A DNA stretch of 64,000 nucleotides, from assembly GCF_016756775.1 (NCBI RefSeq), contig NZ_JAERMU010000001.1, positions 1 to 64,000 of the forward strand, written 5' to 3'. Of this stretch, positions 8,952-19,000 are shown piece after piece (position 1 is the first letter of the stretch; every line of letters begins with the position of its first letter). The translations under genes were made by a program, and so were the position numbers. Source of the stretch: Dryocola clanedunensis subsp. sulfonylureivorans (lineage in GTDB: Bacteria; Pseudomonadota; Gammaproteobacteria; Enterobacterales; Enterobacteriaceae). Below the pieces are notes generated by a model. It was given only the letters and a program-made list of their open reading frames with translations, was not told where the DNA came from and searched no databases.

Positions 8952-10748
8952 ATGTTGAAGCGCCTGCTTTCCCCTCTCACTCTGGTTAACCAGTTAGCGC
9001 TGATTGTGCTGCTGCTGGCAACGCTCGGCGTGGCGGGAATGAGCCTTGCCAGCTGGCTCGCGCAAGGGATCCAGGGCAACGCCCACGCCATCAACAAAGC
9101 CGGGTCGTTGCGGATGCAGAGCTACCGTCTGCTGACGGCAATTCCGTTAACCGCTAAAGACGCCCCGCTGCTGACCGAAATGGAGCAAACCGCCTGGAGC
9201 AATGACTTGCAGGATGCAGCGCGCCGTGACGGCCAGCAGGCGCAGCTCATGCAGCTGCAGGATTACTGGCGCAGCACCCTTGAACCCGCCATCAGCCGTG
9301 CGCAGAACGCAGGCCAGGTGACACCTCATGTTGCCCAGTTCGTTGGTCGTATCGATCAGCTGGTCAGCTCGTTCGACAAAACAACAGAGCTGCGGCTCCA
9401 CCGGGTGATCCTGCTGCAGCAAGGCATGGCTGCGCTGATGGGCTTACTGCTGGTCTTCACCGTTATCTGGCTGCGCAAACGCCTGTTACGTCCGTGGCGG
9501 CAGCTGCTGGCGATGGCATCCGCCATCGGCAAACGAGACTTTACCCACCGGGTCAGCGTCTCGGGCCGTAACGAAATGGCGACCCTCGGCATAGCGCTGA
9601 ACAGCATGTCTGCCGAACTGGCGGAAAGCTACTCCGTGCTGGAGCAGCGCGTACGTGAGAAAACCGCCGGGCTGGAGCAGAAAAATCGCATCCTGTCGTT
9701 TTTATACCAGGCGAACCGCCGCCTGCACTCCCAGGCTCCCCTTTGCCAGCGGCTTTCCCCTGTTTTAAGCGAGCTGCAGCACCTTACGCCGCTGCGGAAT
9801 ATTGAGCTGCGCGTGTACGAATACGAAGACGAAGAAAACTACGACGAATACACCTACCAGCCGGACAGCAGCTGTGAGGAGCAGGGTTGCCACCTTTGTC
9901 CTCGGGCCCCTGCGGCGGAACCTGCCGAAACGAATGCGGTCAAATGGCGGCTTACCGATAACCATATTCAGTACGGTCTGGTGCTCGCTCAGCTCCCCCA
10001 GGGCAGCAGTCTGACCGCCGATCAGCAACAGCTTATCGAAACGCTCATCGAGCAGCTGACCGCTACGCTTGCCGTAGAACGACAGCACGAACATCAGCAG
10101 CAGCTGGTGGTGATGGAAGAACGCGCCACCATTGCACGAGAATTACATGACTCCATCGCCCAGTCGCTCTCCTGCCTGAAAATGCAGGTCAGCTGTCTAC
10201 AAATGCAGGGAGCTGCGCTGCCGGACGAGATGCGTGAGCTGTTAAGTCAGATGCGTAACGAACTGAATACATCGTGGCGCCAGCTGCGCGAACTGCTGAC
10301 CACGTTCCGCCTGCAGCTCATTGAGCCTGGCCTGCGGCCTGCCCTCGAGGCAAGCTGTCAGGAGTTCAGCGAAAAACTCGGCTTTAACGTTGAGCTGAAC
10401 TATCAGCTGCCACCTCGTTTTGTGCCCTCTCACCAGGCCATTCACCTGGTGCAGATAGCGCGCGAAGCGCTGAACAACAGTTACAAACACGCACAGGCAA
10501 CGGCCTGTGGCGTCTGCGTCGAACACCTCAACAAGCAGGTAAAATTAACCGTATGGGATAACGGCTGCGGAATACCAGAGAACGGAGAACGCAGAAACCA
10601 TTACGGACTTATTATTATGCGAGACCGTGCGCAAAGCCTGCAAGGCGATTGCCAGATACGGGCTCGCGCTGGTGGCGGCACCGAAGTGGTCGTCAGTTTT
10701 ATGCCCGAAGCACATTTGTCTTCTGCCACAGGAGTAAGCGATGAGTAA
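8952..10748 (+). CDS. narX: Nitrate/nitrite sensor histidine kinase NarX
   Basis: This membrane sensor phosphorylates NarL when periplasmic nitrate is present. The 598-residue protein matches E. coli NarX in length. It shows a first transmembrane helix (about 14-37), a periplasmic domain starting with the P-box-like segment [16 protein letters not shown], a second helix (about 150-172), a HAMP region, a Cys-containing central module ([10 protein letters not shown]) and a HisKA_3/HATPase core. The phosphorylated His lies in [18 protein letters not shown], and the ATP-binding [10 protein letters not shown] is present near residue 536. It overlaps narL by eight bases. Confidence 0.96.
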   Translation: MLKRLLSPLTLVNQLALIVLLLATLGVAGMSLASWLAQGIQGNAHAINKAGSLRMQSYRLLTAIPLTAKDAPLLTEMEQTAWSNDLQDAARRDGQQAQLMQLQDYWRSTLEPAISRAQNAGQVTPHVAQFVGRIDQLVSSFDKTTELRLHRVILLQQGMAALMGLLLVFTVIWLRKRLLRPWRQLLAMASAIGKRDFTHRVSVSGRNEMATLGIALNSMSAELAESYSVLEQRVREKTAGLEQKNRILSFLYQANRRLHSQAPLCQRLSPVLSELQHLTPLRNIELRVYEYEDEENYDEYTYQPDSSCEEQGCHLCPRAPAAEPAETNAVKWRLTDNHIQYGLVLAQLPQGSSLTADQQQLIETLIEQLTATLAVERQHEHQQQLVVMEERATIARELHDSIAQSLSCLKMQVSCLQMQGAALPDEMRELLSQMRNELNTSWRQLRELLTTFRLQLIEPGLRPALEASCQEFSEKLGFNVELNYQLPPRFVPSHQAIHLVQIAREALNNSYKHAQATACGVCVEHLNKQVKLTVWDNGCGIPENGERRNHYGLIIMRDRAQSLQGDCQIRARAGGGTEVVVSFMPEAHLSSATGVSDE

Positions 10749-11391
10749 CCCGGAAGCAGCAACTATCTTGCTGATTGATGATCACCCGATGCTAAGAACA
10801 GGCGTCAAACAGCTAATCAGCATGGCGCCTGAGCTGGCCGTTGTCGGCGAAGCCGGGAACGGGGCTCAGGGCGTTGAGCTTGCCGAAGCGCTCGACCCCG
10901 ACCTGATTCTGCTGGATCTGAACATGCCCGGCATGAACGGACTGGAAACCCTGGACTGCCTGCGCGAAAAACCGCTGTCGGGCCGTATCGTGGTGTTCAG
11001 CGTCTCCAATCACGAAGAAGATGTCGTGACCGCACTGAAACGCGGCGCCGATGGCTATCTGCTTAAAGACATGGAGCCTGAGGATTTACTGAAAGCCCTG
11101 CAGCAGGCGGCCGCAGGTGAGATGGTCCTCAGCGAAGCGTTAACGCCGGTGCTGGCGGCAAGCCTGCGGGCGAACCGCGCAACCTCAGACCGTGACGTGA
11201 ATCAGCTAACCCCGCGCGAGCGCGACATTCTCAAGCTGATCGCCCAGGGGCTGCCGAACAAAATGATTGCCCGCCGTCTGGATATCACCGAGAGTACGGT
11301 GAAAGTTCACGTCAAGCACCTGCTGAAAAAAATGAAGCTGAAATCCCGCGTCGAAGCGGCGGTCTGGGTGCATCAGGAACGTATTTTCTAA
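10741..11391 (+). CDS. narL: Nitrate/nitrite response regulator NarL
   Basis: NarL is a two-component regulator that activates narGHJI and narK and represses alternative anaerobic genes in response to nitrate. The 216-residue product has an N-terminal receiver domain with acidic pair Asp13-Asp14 and phospho-acceptor Asp59 ([10 protein letters not shown]). A C-terminal LuxR-type helix-turn-helix follows ([15 protein letters not shown]...[11 protein letters not shown]). It overlaps narX upstream. Its stop codon interlocks with the stop of the convergent ychO gene, leaving no room for a separate terminator. Confidence 0.97.
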   Translation: MSNPEAATILLIDDHPMLRTGVKQLISMAPELAVVGEAGNGAQGVELAEALDPDLILLDLNMPGMNGLETLDCLREKPLSGRIVVFSVSNHEEDVVTALKRGADGYLLKDMEPEDLLKALQQAAAGEMVLSEALTPVLAASLRANRATSDRDVNQLTPRERDILKLIAQGLPNKMIARRLDITESTVKVHVKHLLKKMKLKSRVEAAVWVHQERIF

Positions 11392-12800
11392 GGGTTCGTT
11401 CCCTCTTCCGGCAGAAGGTTATAACGAGGATCTTCTGTCGGTGCGGCCACCAGCGGTTCAACCTGTTTGAGCGTTATCCAGTTCGACGTTACCTTCTGTC
11501 CTTTATCATCCTCAAGCGTCACTGACAGGTGATACTCTCCGGCCTCGCCGTCCTGCGACGCAGGCATGATGACGCTCCAGCCATCGGTACTGTGATTGTT
11601 TGCAGGCGGCGTCAGGCTGAGCACCTGGGTATCCCCCTGCCAGCTGATATTGCGGATCGCGTTGTGCGCCCGAACCTGGAGTTTAAGCTCCACGGTCTCG
11701 CCCGGGTGCAGCTCCCACGGTGGTGTTGCCAGGAAGACTGACAGGGTTTTACGCTGGCGATATTCCATCACCGGCAAATGACTGCGTTCCACGCTGTCAT
11801 AGCGGCTGCCGCGTAACGAGCTGGTTGTTGCCACCTCGGCGGAGGAGAGTTGCTTAGCCAGCGGAACGCCCATGCGGTAATTCAGCTTCAGGCCAAGATT
11901 ATCCTGCCCTACGCCGTTCTCACCCTGCTTATGCTGCGCGGTAAAAGTCACCAGCGGCACCGGCGTATAACTCAGTCCCATCGTGACCGCTAAGGGGTTT
12001 CGATAACCCGTGCCGCTGTTGAACAAATCCACGCTGTCGCCAAAATACTGCTCGAGGCTAAGGCTGGTATTGATGTGGCGGTAAAACGGCAGCCACGCCT
12101 GCGCCGTGATGTCGTAGCCTCGCGCCAGGCGTTGCTCCAGCGTTTCGGTATCGTCCTGCCAGCCGTTCAGCGGATGGTAATAGTTGGCGGACAACCGCAG
12201 GTATTCCCCCCACGCCTCGGCACCGACGCCTGCCCGCCGCAGATGGTTCGACAGCTGGCTATCGTAAAACGTGTTGTACCCCAGCAGCCAGTTCCCAGCC
12301 ACCCAACGCTGACCAACGCCGATATTGCCAGTCATGCCGTCTTCCTGCTGGGTAAAGCCGATCTGGCTCCAGGTCAGATAACGGTTGTTATCTTCCCAGG
12401 GACTAAAGAATGAACCGCTGCTGCCGTTCCAGCTCCCGTGCTGATCCACCAGCAGATTAAGGTTCGCTTTTCCCCATGGAGACAGCAACGACTCGGCTTC
12501 ATCCGCGACTTTGTCAGTCAGGGCGTCTCTGATGCTGGTGAAGGCCAGAAGTCGTGCCTGATCGCCGGCGTCCAGGCCATCGTCGATCATGCTGGCCTCA
12601 CCGAACTTCTTCGCCATCTCCGCAATATGCTTTGCAGCGGCGTCAGTTTCAGGAGCCATGCCCAAATCGGGGAGTTCTGCAGAGGCCGGAGGAAGTGCAC
12701 CCTCATCCTTCCCGATAAAGGTCTGGCGGGTACTCGCAACCCCTCCAGCGCTGAGGAGTGTGTATGTCAGGGTCAAAAGTGGTACAGCTTTTTTAAACAT
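11388..12800 (-). CDS. ychO: Inverse-autotransporter outer-membrane protein YchO
   Basis: This is an outer-membrane barrel of the intimin/invasin type, of uncertain role (adhesion or colonisation has been proposed for YchO). The protein has 470 residues. A signal peptide covers about 1-23 ([23 protein letters not shown]). A linker is followed by the inverse-autotransporter barrel ([23 protein letters not shown]..., about residues 110-330) and one Ig-like domain in the last 130 residues. It lacks the long stack of Ig domains seen in true intimins, as expected for YchO. Convergent with narL, with a four-base overlap of stop codons. Confidence 0.9.
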   Translation of the reverse strand: MFKKAVPLLTLTYTLLSAGGVASTRQTFIGKDEGALPPASAELPDLGMAPETDAAAKHIAEMAKKFGEASMIDDGLDAGDQARLLAFTSIRDALTDKVADEAESLLSPWGKANLNLLVDQHGSWNGSSGSFFSPWEDNNRYLTWSQIGFTQQEDGMTGNIGVGQRWVAGNWLLGYNTFYDSQLSNHLRRAGVGAEAWGEYLRLSANYYHPLNGWQDDTETLEQRLARGYDITAQAWLPFYRHINTSLSLEQYFGDSVDLFNSGTGYRNPLAVTMGLSYTPVPLVTFTAQHKQGENGVGQDNLGLKLNYRMGVPLAKQLSSAEVATTSSLRGSRYDSVERSHLPVMEYRQRKTLSVFLATPPWELHPGETVELKLQVRAHNAIRNISWQGDTQVLSLTPPANNHSTDGWSVIMPASQDGEAGEYHLSVTLEDDKGQKVTSNWITLKQVEPLVAAPTEDPRYNLLPEEGTNP

Positions 12801-12914
12801 CAGGAAATTATAACATCCTGAGCATCCAGTACACGTCTAAAGTCCGGGGTTAATGCCAAGCTTAATCCTAATTTAGCGCTACGCTTAGATATCCAGCCAG
12901 ATGAGTATTCCTAC

Positions 12915-13466
12915 ATGAAAACACCGTTAATCGGTTTATCCGCCCTTCTGTTATCCAGTTGTTTTACAGCTCAGGCAGAAGGGCTTTTTATCCTGCAGTC
13001 ACCCGCATTTACCGATAACGCTATGCTTGATAAGCAATACGCCGGAAATGCGAAAGATAATCCTAACTGCACCGGGAAAAATCTTTCTCCCCCTGTTGTC
13101 TGGAGCAATCCCCCAACCAATACGCAAAGCTTTGCGCTGCTTGTTCACGATCCCGAAGGGGCTAAGGGGCTGGGAGTCACCCATCTGGTGGCCTATAACA
13201 TCCCGGCCAGCGCTACCGGCTTCACCGCCAATGAACTGCGGGACGGTAAAGGCTTTACTGGCGGAAAAAATACGCCCGGCTCGCAGGCCTGGCACGGTCC
13301 CTGCCCGCCACCCGGCAGCGGCGCGCATCACTATACCTGGACGCTGATTGCAACGGATTTACGTGCCGATGCGCTTCCGGCAGGCCTGACCCGGGAAGAG
13401 CTTTTCGCTAAGCTCAAGGGACACGCCCTGGCCGCGGCGGGGCTAATCAGCCGCTTTGGGCAGTAA
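12915..13466 (+). CDS. Exported PEBP-family (YbhB/YbcL-like) protein
   Basis: This is a member of the phosphatidylethanolamine-binding protein / Raf-kinase-inhibitor-like family. The bacterial proteins bind small anionic ligands, but their function is mostly unknown. The 183-residue product has a signal peptide (about 1-21, MKTPLIGLSALLLSSCFTAQA), placing it in the periplasm like YbcL rather than the cytoplasm like YbhB. Family motifs visible are CTGKNLSPPVVWSNPP, FALLVHDPEGAKG, and PCPPPGSGAHHYTWTL near the ligand site. Its 3' end overlaps the convergent nasA gene by 24 bases. No specific partner is suggested by the neighbours. Confidence 0.85.
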   Translation: MKTPLIGLSALLLSSCFTAQAEGLFILQSPAFTDNAMLDKQYAGNAKDNPNCTGKNLSPPVVWSNPPTNTQSFALLVHDPEGAKGLGVTHLVAYNIPASATGFTANELRDGKGFTGGKNTPGSQAWHGPCPPPGSGAHHYTWTLIATDLRADALPAGLTREELFAKLKGHALAAAGLISRFGQ

Positions 13467-16028
13467 CGCCTTCAGCTCCGGGATGCAGGAGCCGCAGTTG
13501 GTGCCGCACCGCAGCTTCTCCCCCAGCATCGCGACGGTGTGACAGCCCGACGCGATGGCCCCCAGTATTGTCTTCTCGCCCACGCCAAAGCAGCTGCAAA
13601 CCGTTCTGCCTGGGGCCGGTACTCCTCCGGGCGCCCGGCCCGCCAGCAGCGAATGCCGCCCATGCGGCGCATTTTCAAAAGCCGACAACACGGCCTGCCG
13701 GTCAATGTCCGGCCAGGCTTTTGCGGCATAGAAGGCCAGCATTAACCTGCCGTCGTGCCACGCCAGCAGATGATACAGCTCCCCGTCGCCGCTCGCGTAC
13801 TGCAGCTGCCAGCCTCGACCGGCGGTCAGGGTTGCTGCCCAGGCCCGCGGATCGCTGTCCGCCGCGCAAAGAAAATGCGCCGCGCCCGGCGACGCCTGCC
13901 GCCACCACTGAATATCCTCCGCAAAGGCAATGTCACCGGCGGCAAAGATCTCGCCGTGCCACGCAGGCTTCCAGCGCTGAAGGCGAACCGCCGTCTGTTT
14001 GCTTTCCGGCTGGCCGGAATCGGCATCGCATACTTTCGCCACCAGGCTGTTTATCTGCCCCCTACGGGCAAACTGCTGGCTCCAGTGCATCGGTGAAAAT
14101 ACGCTTCCCGGCTGCTGATGGCCGCTCAGCTGCGCTCGGGCGACCATACCGCCCAGCGGGGATGCAATGCGCACCAGCCCTGCGTCCGTTATGCCATAGC
14201 GCTGTGCGTCCAGCGGATTAATCTCCAGGTACGGCATCCCGGTATGCTGCATCAGGCCCGGCACGTACCCGGTTCGCGTCATGCTGTGCCACTGATCGCG
14301 AATTCGCCCGGTGTTAAGCAGTAAGGGATAATTACGGTCGGTCAGGGCCGCTGGCAGCCGGGGATCGACCCCCGCCATCTGAAACCTGCCGCTTTTGCGC
14401 CAGCTTTTCACCGGGCCGTGGTGGGCTGCGGCAACGGGCCAGCGCACCGGATCCAGCTCGTCGTACTGCTGGCGGGTCAGCGTTGCCAGCCCGCCGATAT
14501 CAAAGGCGCGTGAGCCGTTATTCTCATAGCCCGACAGCGCCGCATGTTCGCAAAAAATGTCCTGTGGATGCTGCCAGGCGAACATTTTTTCATAGCCGAG
14601 CCGCCGGGCAATCTGCGACAAAATCCACCAGTCGGCGCGGGCCTCCCCCGGCGGCGGCAGAAAGGCGCGCTGCCTTGAAATCCTGCGCTCTGAGTTAGTG
14701 ACCGTGCCGTTTTTTTCTCCCCAGGCCAGCGCCGGAAAGCGCACGTGGGCGTAGCGCCCGGTGTCCGTTTTATCCACCACGTCGGAGACAATGACCAGCG
14801 GGCATTTCGCCAGCGCCCGCTCCACGCCGGAGGCATCCGGCAGCGAAACCACCGGATTGGTGCCCATGATCCACACGGCTTTTATTTCCCCCCGTCCTAT
14901 GGCGTCAAACAGCTCCACCGCCATCAGGCCCGGCGTTTCGGCGATTCGCTCGCTGCCCCAGAAGCGCCCGAGCCGGGCGATGTCGGCAGGTTCAAAATTG
15001 AGGTGGCAGGCCAGCTGGTTTGCCAGCCCCCCGACCTCCCGACCGCCCATGGCGTTTGGCTGTCCGGTCAGCGAAAATGGCCCGCAGCCCGCGCGCCCGA
15101 GCTTGCCGCTGGCCAGATGCACGTTGATGATGGCGCTGCACTTGTCGCTGCCGCTTGAGGACTGGTTAATGCCCATGGTGTAGAGCGTCATGGCGCGCGG
15201 GCTGTCGGCAAACCACTGCCAGAAGGTGCGGATAGCCTGCGCATCCAGCCTGCAAAAGTCGGCGCATTTCTCCAGCGGCCACCCGGCTGCCAGCGCCAGC
15301 GCTTCGGCCTCGCCGTCGAACGTCTGGCCCGGCGGCCCGTGCCGCGTCAGATAATGAAGCAGGCCGACAAACAGCCCGGCGTCGCTGCCGGGCCGCAGCG
15401 CCAGGTGCAGATCGGCGATGTCGCAGGTCGGGGTACGGCGCGGATCTATCACCACGACTTTCATCTCCGGGCGCTGCCGTTTGGCCTCCGCCAGCCGCTG
15501 ATAGAGCACCGGGTGCGTCCAGGCCGCGTTTGAACCTGCCAGCACCACCAGATCCGTCTGATCAAGATCCTCATAGCTGCACGGCACAAAATCCGCGCCG
15601 AACGCGCGTTTGTAGCCAACCACCGCCGAAGCCATGCAGAGCCGTGAATTCGTGTCGATATTCGCCGCGCCGATGAACCCCTTCATCAGCTTATTGGCAA
15701 CATAGTAATCCTCGGTGAGCAGCTGGCCGGATGCATAGAACGCCACCGCCTTTGGGCCGAACTCCCGAATGATGTCCTGCAATTTTTGCGCGGCATGATC
15801 CAGCGCCGCCTCCCAGGCAACGCGCTCGCCGTTAACCTCCGGGAACAGCAGACGCTTTTCCAGACCGAGAGTTTCGCCAAGCGAAGCTCCCTTTACGCAC
15901 AGCCGCCCGAAATTGGCCGGGTGCTGTACGTCCCCGGCTATTTTCACACCGCCGTTCTCATCGGTCAGGGCAGTTACGCCGCAGCCTACCCCGCAATAGG
16001 GGCAGGTTGAACGCACCGGGGCGCTCAT
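13443..16028 (-). CDS. nasA: Assimilatory nitrate reductase, molybdenum catalytic subunit
   Basis: NasA reduces nitrate to nitrite in the cytoplasm for use as a nitrogen source. The 861-residue protein has an N-terminal [4Fe-4S] motif (CPYCGVGCGV, with a further Cys in RLCVKGASL), molybdopterin-oxidoreductase domains, and a C-terminal BFD-type [2Fe-2S] domain (CSCFGVGEK...CGTNCGSC, about residues 805-850), as in Klebsiella NasA (866 residues). The start overlaps the nasB stop by four bases, so it is the last gene of nasFED-CB-A. Its 3' end runs 24 bases into the convergent PEBP-family gene, and no separate terminator was seen. Confidence 0.94.
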   Translation of the reverse strand: MSAPVRSTCPYCGVGCGVTALTDENGGVKIAGDVQHPANFGRLCVKGASLGETLGLEKRLLFPEVNGERVAWEAALDHAAQKLQDIIREFGPKAVAFYASGQLLTEDYYVANKLMKGFIGAANIDTNSRLCMASAVVGYKRAFGADFVPCSYEDLDQTDLVVLAGSNAAWTHPVLYQRLAEAKRQRPEMKVVVIDPRRTPTCDIADLHLALRPGSDAGLFVGLLHYLTRHGPPGQTFDGEAEALALAAGWPLEKCADFCRLDAQAIRTFWQWFADSPRAMTLYTMGINQSSSGSDKCSAIINVHLASGKLGRAGCGPFSLTGQPNAMGGREVGGLANQLACHLNFEPADIARLGRFWGSERIAETPGLMAVELFDAIGRGEIKAVWIMGTNPVVSLPDASGVERALAKCPLVIVSDVVDKTDTGRYAHVRFPALAWGEKNGTVTNSERRISRQRAFLPPPGEARADWWILSQIARRLGYEKMFAWQHPQDIFCEHAALSGYENNGSRAFDIGGLATLTRQQYDELDPVRWPVAAAHHGPVKSWRKSGRFQMAGVDPRLPAALTDRNYPLLLNTGRIRDQWHSMTRTGYVPGLMQHTGMPYLEINPLDAQRYGITDAGLVRIASPLGGMVARAQLSGHQQPGSVFSPMHWSQQFARRGQINSLVAKVCDADSGQPESKQTAVRLQRWKPAWHGEIFAAGDIAFAEDIQWWRQASPGAAHFLCAADSDPRAWAATLTAGRGWQLQYASGDGELYHLLAWHDGRLMLAFYAAKAWPDIDRQAVLSAFENAPHGRHSLLAGRAPGGVPAPGRTVCSCFGVGEKTILGAIASGCHTVAMLGEKLRCGTNCGSCIPELKALLPKAAD

Positions 16029-19000
16029 GATGCCTCCGCGCGCGCAATCAGGGCATGGCTCCCTACCCAGACCATGCCCTGCTCTACCTTCACCGGCCAG
16101 GCGCGAACCGCCAGCTCGCCGTCCGGGCTTCGGCCGTCACGCAGGCGGAACCGGTGTTTATAAAGCGGAGAGATAACCACCGGTTCGCCCGCCACATCCC
16201 CTACGATCCCGCGCGAGAGCACATTCGCCACGCTGCCCGGCTCGTGGTTATCAAGGGCGTAAATCGCCTCGCCGAAGCGGAACAGCGCAATCTGCAGATC
16301 CCCCAGCCGGGCGCCAATGCCTGCCTGCGCCGGTATCGCGCTGATGTCGCAGACGGCCTGCCACGGTTTCACCGGCGGTATAATCTGTTGCTGCGGCTCA
16401 GCATCCGCTGGCTGCAGCTGCCCACGCAGCATCTGCCGCTGCACGGCTTCGTCCGGTTTGTCGCTGTTAACGGAAGAGCGGAACAGCGCGAGGCGGTCCG
16501 GGCTGTTCAGCGTGGTCTGCCACTCGCACTGATAAGTGGCCACCACGCCCGCCATCTCTTTCTCCAGCTCTTCGCCCAGGCCCAGGCTGTCGTTGAGCAC
16601 CACGTCGCGCAGGTATTCCAGCCCGCCTTCGAGGTTATCCATCCAGGTGCTGGTCCGCTGGAGGCGGTCGGCGGTGCGGATGTAGAACATCAGCAGACGG
16701 TCGACGGTGCGGATCAGGGTTTCTCGGTCCAGATCGCTGGCGAACAGATCCGCGTGGCGCGGCTTCATGCCGCCGTTGCCGCAGACATAGAGGTTCCAGC
16801 CCTTCTCCGTGGCGATGACGCCGATGTCCTTGCTTTGCGCCTCCGCGCATTCGCGGGTGCAGCCCGAAACGGCCATTTTGATTTTGTGCGGCGAGCGCAG
16901 CCCCTTGTAGCGGTTCTCCAGCTCAATCGCCAGCCCGGTGGAGTCCTGCACCCCGTAGCGGCACCAGGTCGATCCCACGCAGGATTTCACCGTGCGCAGC
17001 GACTTGCCGTAGGCGTGGCCGGTCTCAAAACCAGCCGCCACCAGCTCCTCCCAGATAGCAGGTAGCTCTTCGAGACGCGCGCCAAAAAGGTCGATGCGCT
17101 GTCCGCCGGTGATTTTGCTGTAGAGCCGATAGCGTTTTGCTACCAGGCCTATGGCGATCAGCCCGTCCGGCGTGATCTCCCCGGCGGGCACGCGCGGCAC
17201 GATGGAATAGGTGCCGTCTTTCTGAATATTGGCGAAATAGCGATCGTTGGTATCCTGCAGCGGCAGATGAGCCGGCTTAAGCAGGTATTCGTTCCAGCAG
17301 GATGCCAGCACCGAGGCCGCCAGCGGCTTGCAGATTTCACAGCCGTGCCCCTGCCCGTAGCGGCTGATGAGCTGGTCAAAAGTATGCAGATGGTTGACGC
17401 GCACCAGGTGGTAGATCTCCTGGCGGGAATACGCGAAGTGTTCGCAGATGTCTTTTTTGACCTCTACGCCCTGCTGCTGGAGCTGGTACTCCATTACCTG
17501 CTTCACCAGCGCGGAGCAGCCGCCGCAGCCCGTCGCGGCTTTGGTGCAGGCTTTTATCGCCGCCATATCACCCGCGCCGCCGTTTACCGCCGCGCAGACA
17601 GCCGCCTTGCTGACGTTGTGGCAGGAACAGAGTTGCGCCGCGTCAGGCAAAGCGCCGACGCCAGGCGTTTTTGATGCCGCCCCCGGCGAAGCGGGCAGGA
17701 TCAGCGTTTCGGGCTGCGCGGGCAGCGCCATGCCGTTGAGCATCATCTGCAGCAGCTGGCTGTATTCGCCGCTGTCGCCCACCAGCACGCCGCCAAGCAG
17801 GGTTTTGCCGTCCGCCGAAACGACGATTTTCTTGTAGATCTGCCGTGGGCCGTTGGTCCACCGATAGCTCTGGCTGCCCGGCGTGCGCCCGTGGGCGTCG
17901 CCGAAGGAGGCGACCTCCACGCCGAGCAGTTTCAGTTTGGTGCTCATGTCGGCGCCGCGAAACGCCGTGCTTTCCCCGGCAAGCGTCGCCGTCGCCACCC
18001 GCGCCATCTGATAGCCCGGCGCAACCAGGCCAAAGATTTTGCCCTCCCACAGCGCGCATTCGCCGATGGCGTAAATCGAGTCGTCGCTGGTCTGGCAGTT
18101 GTCGTTAATGACAATGCCGCCTCGCTCACCCAGCGCCAGCCCGCAGCCGCCAGCCAGCTTGTCCTGCGGGCGAATACCAGCGGAGAAAACGATCAGATCG
18201 GTATCCAGACTCTCTCCGTCGGCAAAACTGAGACGCAGGCCTTCGGCTTCGGTAATCGCCGTCGTCGCCTTGCCGGTCAGCACCCTGACGCCAAGGTCGG
18301 AAATTTTCGCGCGCAGCATGGCGGCCCCGTCGTTGTCGAGCTGGACGGCCATCAGGTTTGGCGCGAACTCCACGACGTAAGTCTCCAGACCGAGCTGTTT
18401 AAGGGCGTTGGCGGCTTCCAGCCCCAGCAGTCCTCCGCCGATGACCACGCCACGCGTGGCGCCGCGCGCGCGTTCCGCAATGGCATCCAGATCGTCGAGC
18501 GTGCGGTAGACAAAGCAGCCGGGTAAATCATTGCCGGGTACCGGCGGCACGAATGGCCAGGAGCCGGTTGCCAGCACCAGCTTGTCCCACCACGTTTCAT
18601 GCCCTTCGCTGTCGCGTACCAGGCGCTGCTGGCGGTCGATCTCCACGATGCGGGTGTGGCTGCGCAGTTCAATACCGTGTTCGGCAAAGAAATCCCCCTG
18701 CACCATAGACAGCGACTCCGCGCTGCGCCCGGAGAAGTATTCAGAAAGATGCACGCGGTCGTAGGCCGGATGGCGTTCTTCTCCGAATACCACGATGTGG
18801 TGCGTTTTATGTAAATTCAGCGCGACGCACCGTTCGAGGAAGTGATGCCCGACCATGCCGTGCCCGATCGCTACCAGCGTTGATTTTGTCATGTCGTCAT
18901 CTCCGGCAGCCTGCGGCTGCATCTGGGGGGTAAAGTCGTCAAACAGGGCACCCGGAGTCACGGGAGCCGCGTTCAGAAGCACGTCTGTCAGTGCGCTGGC

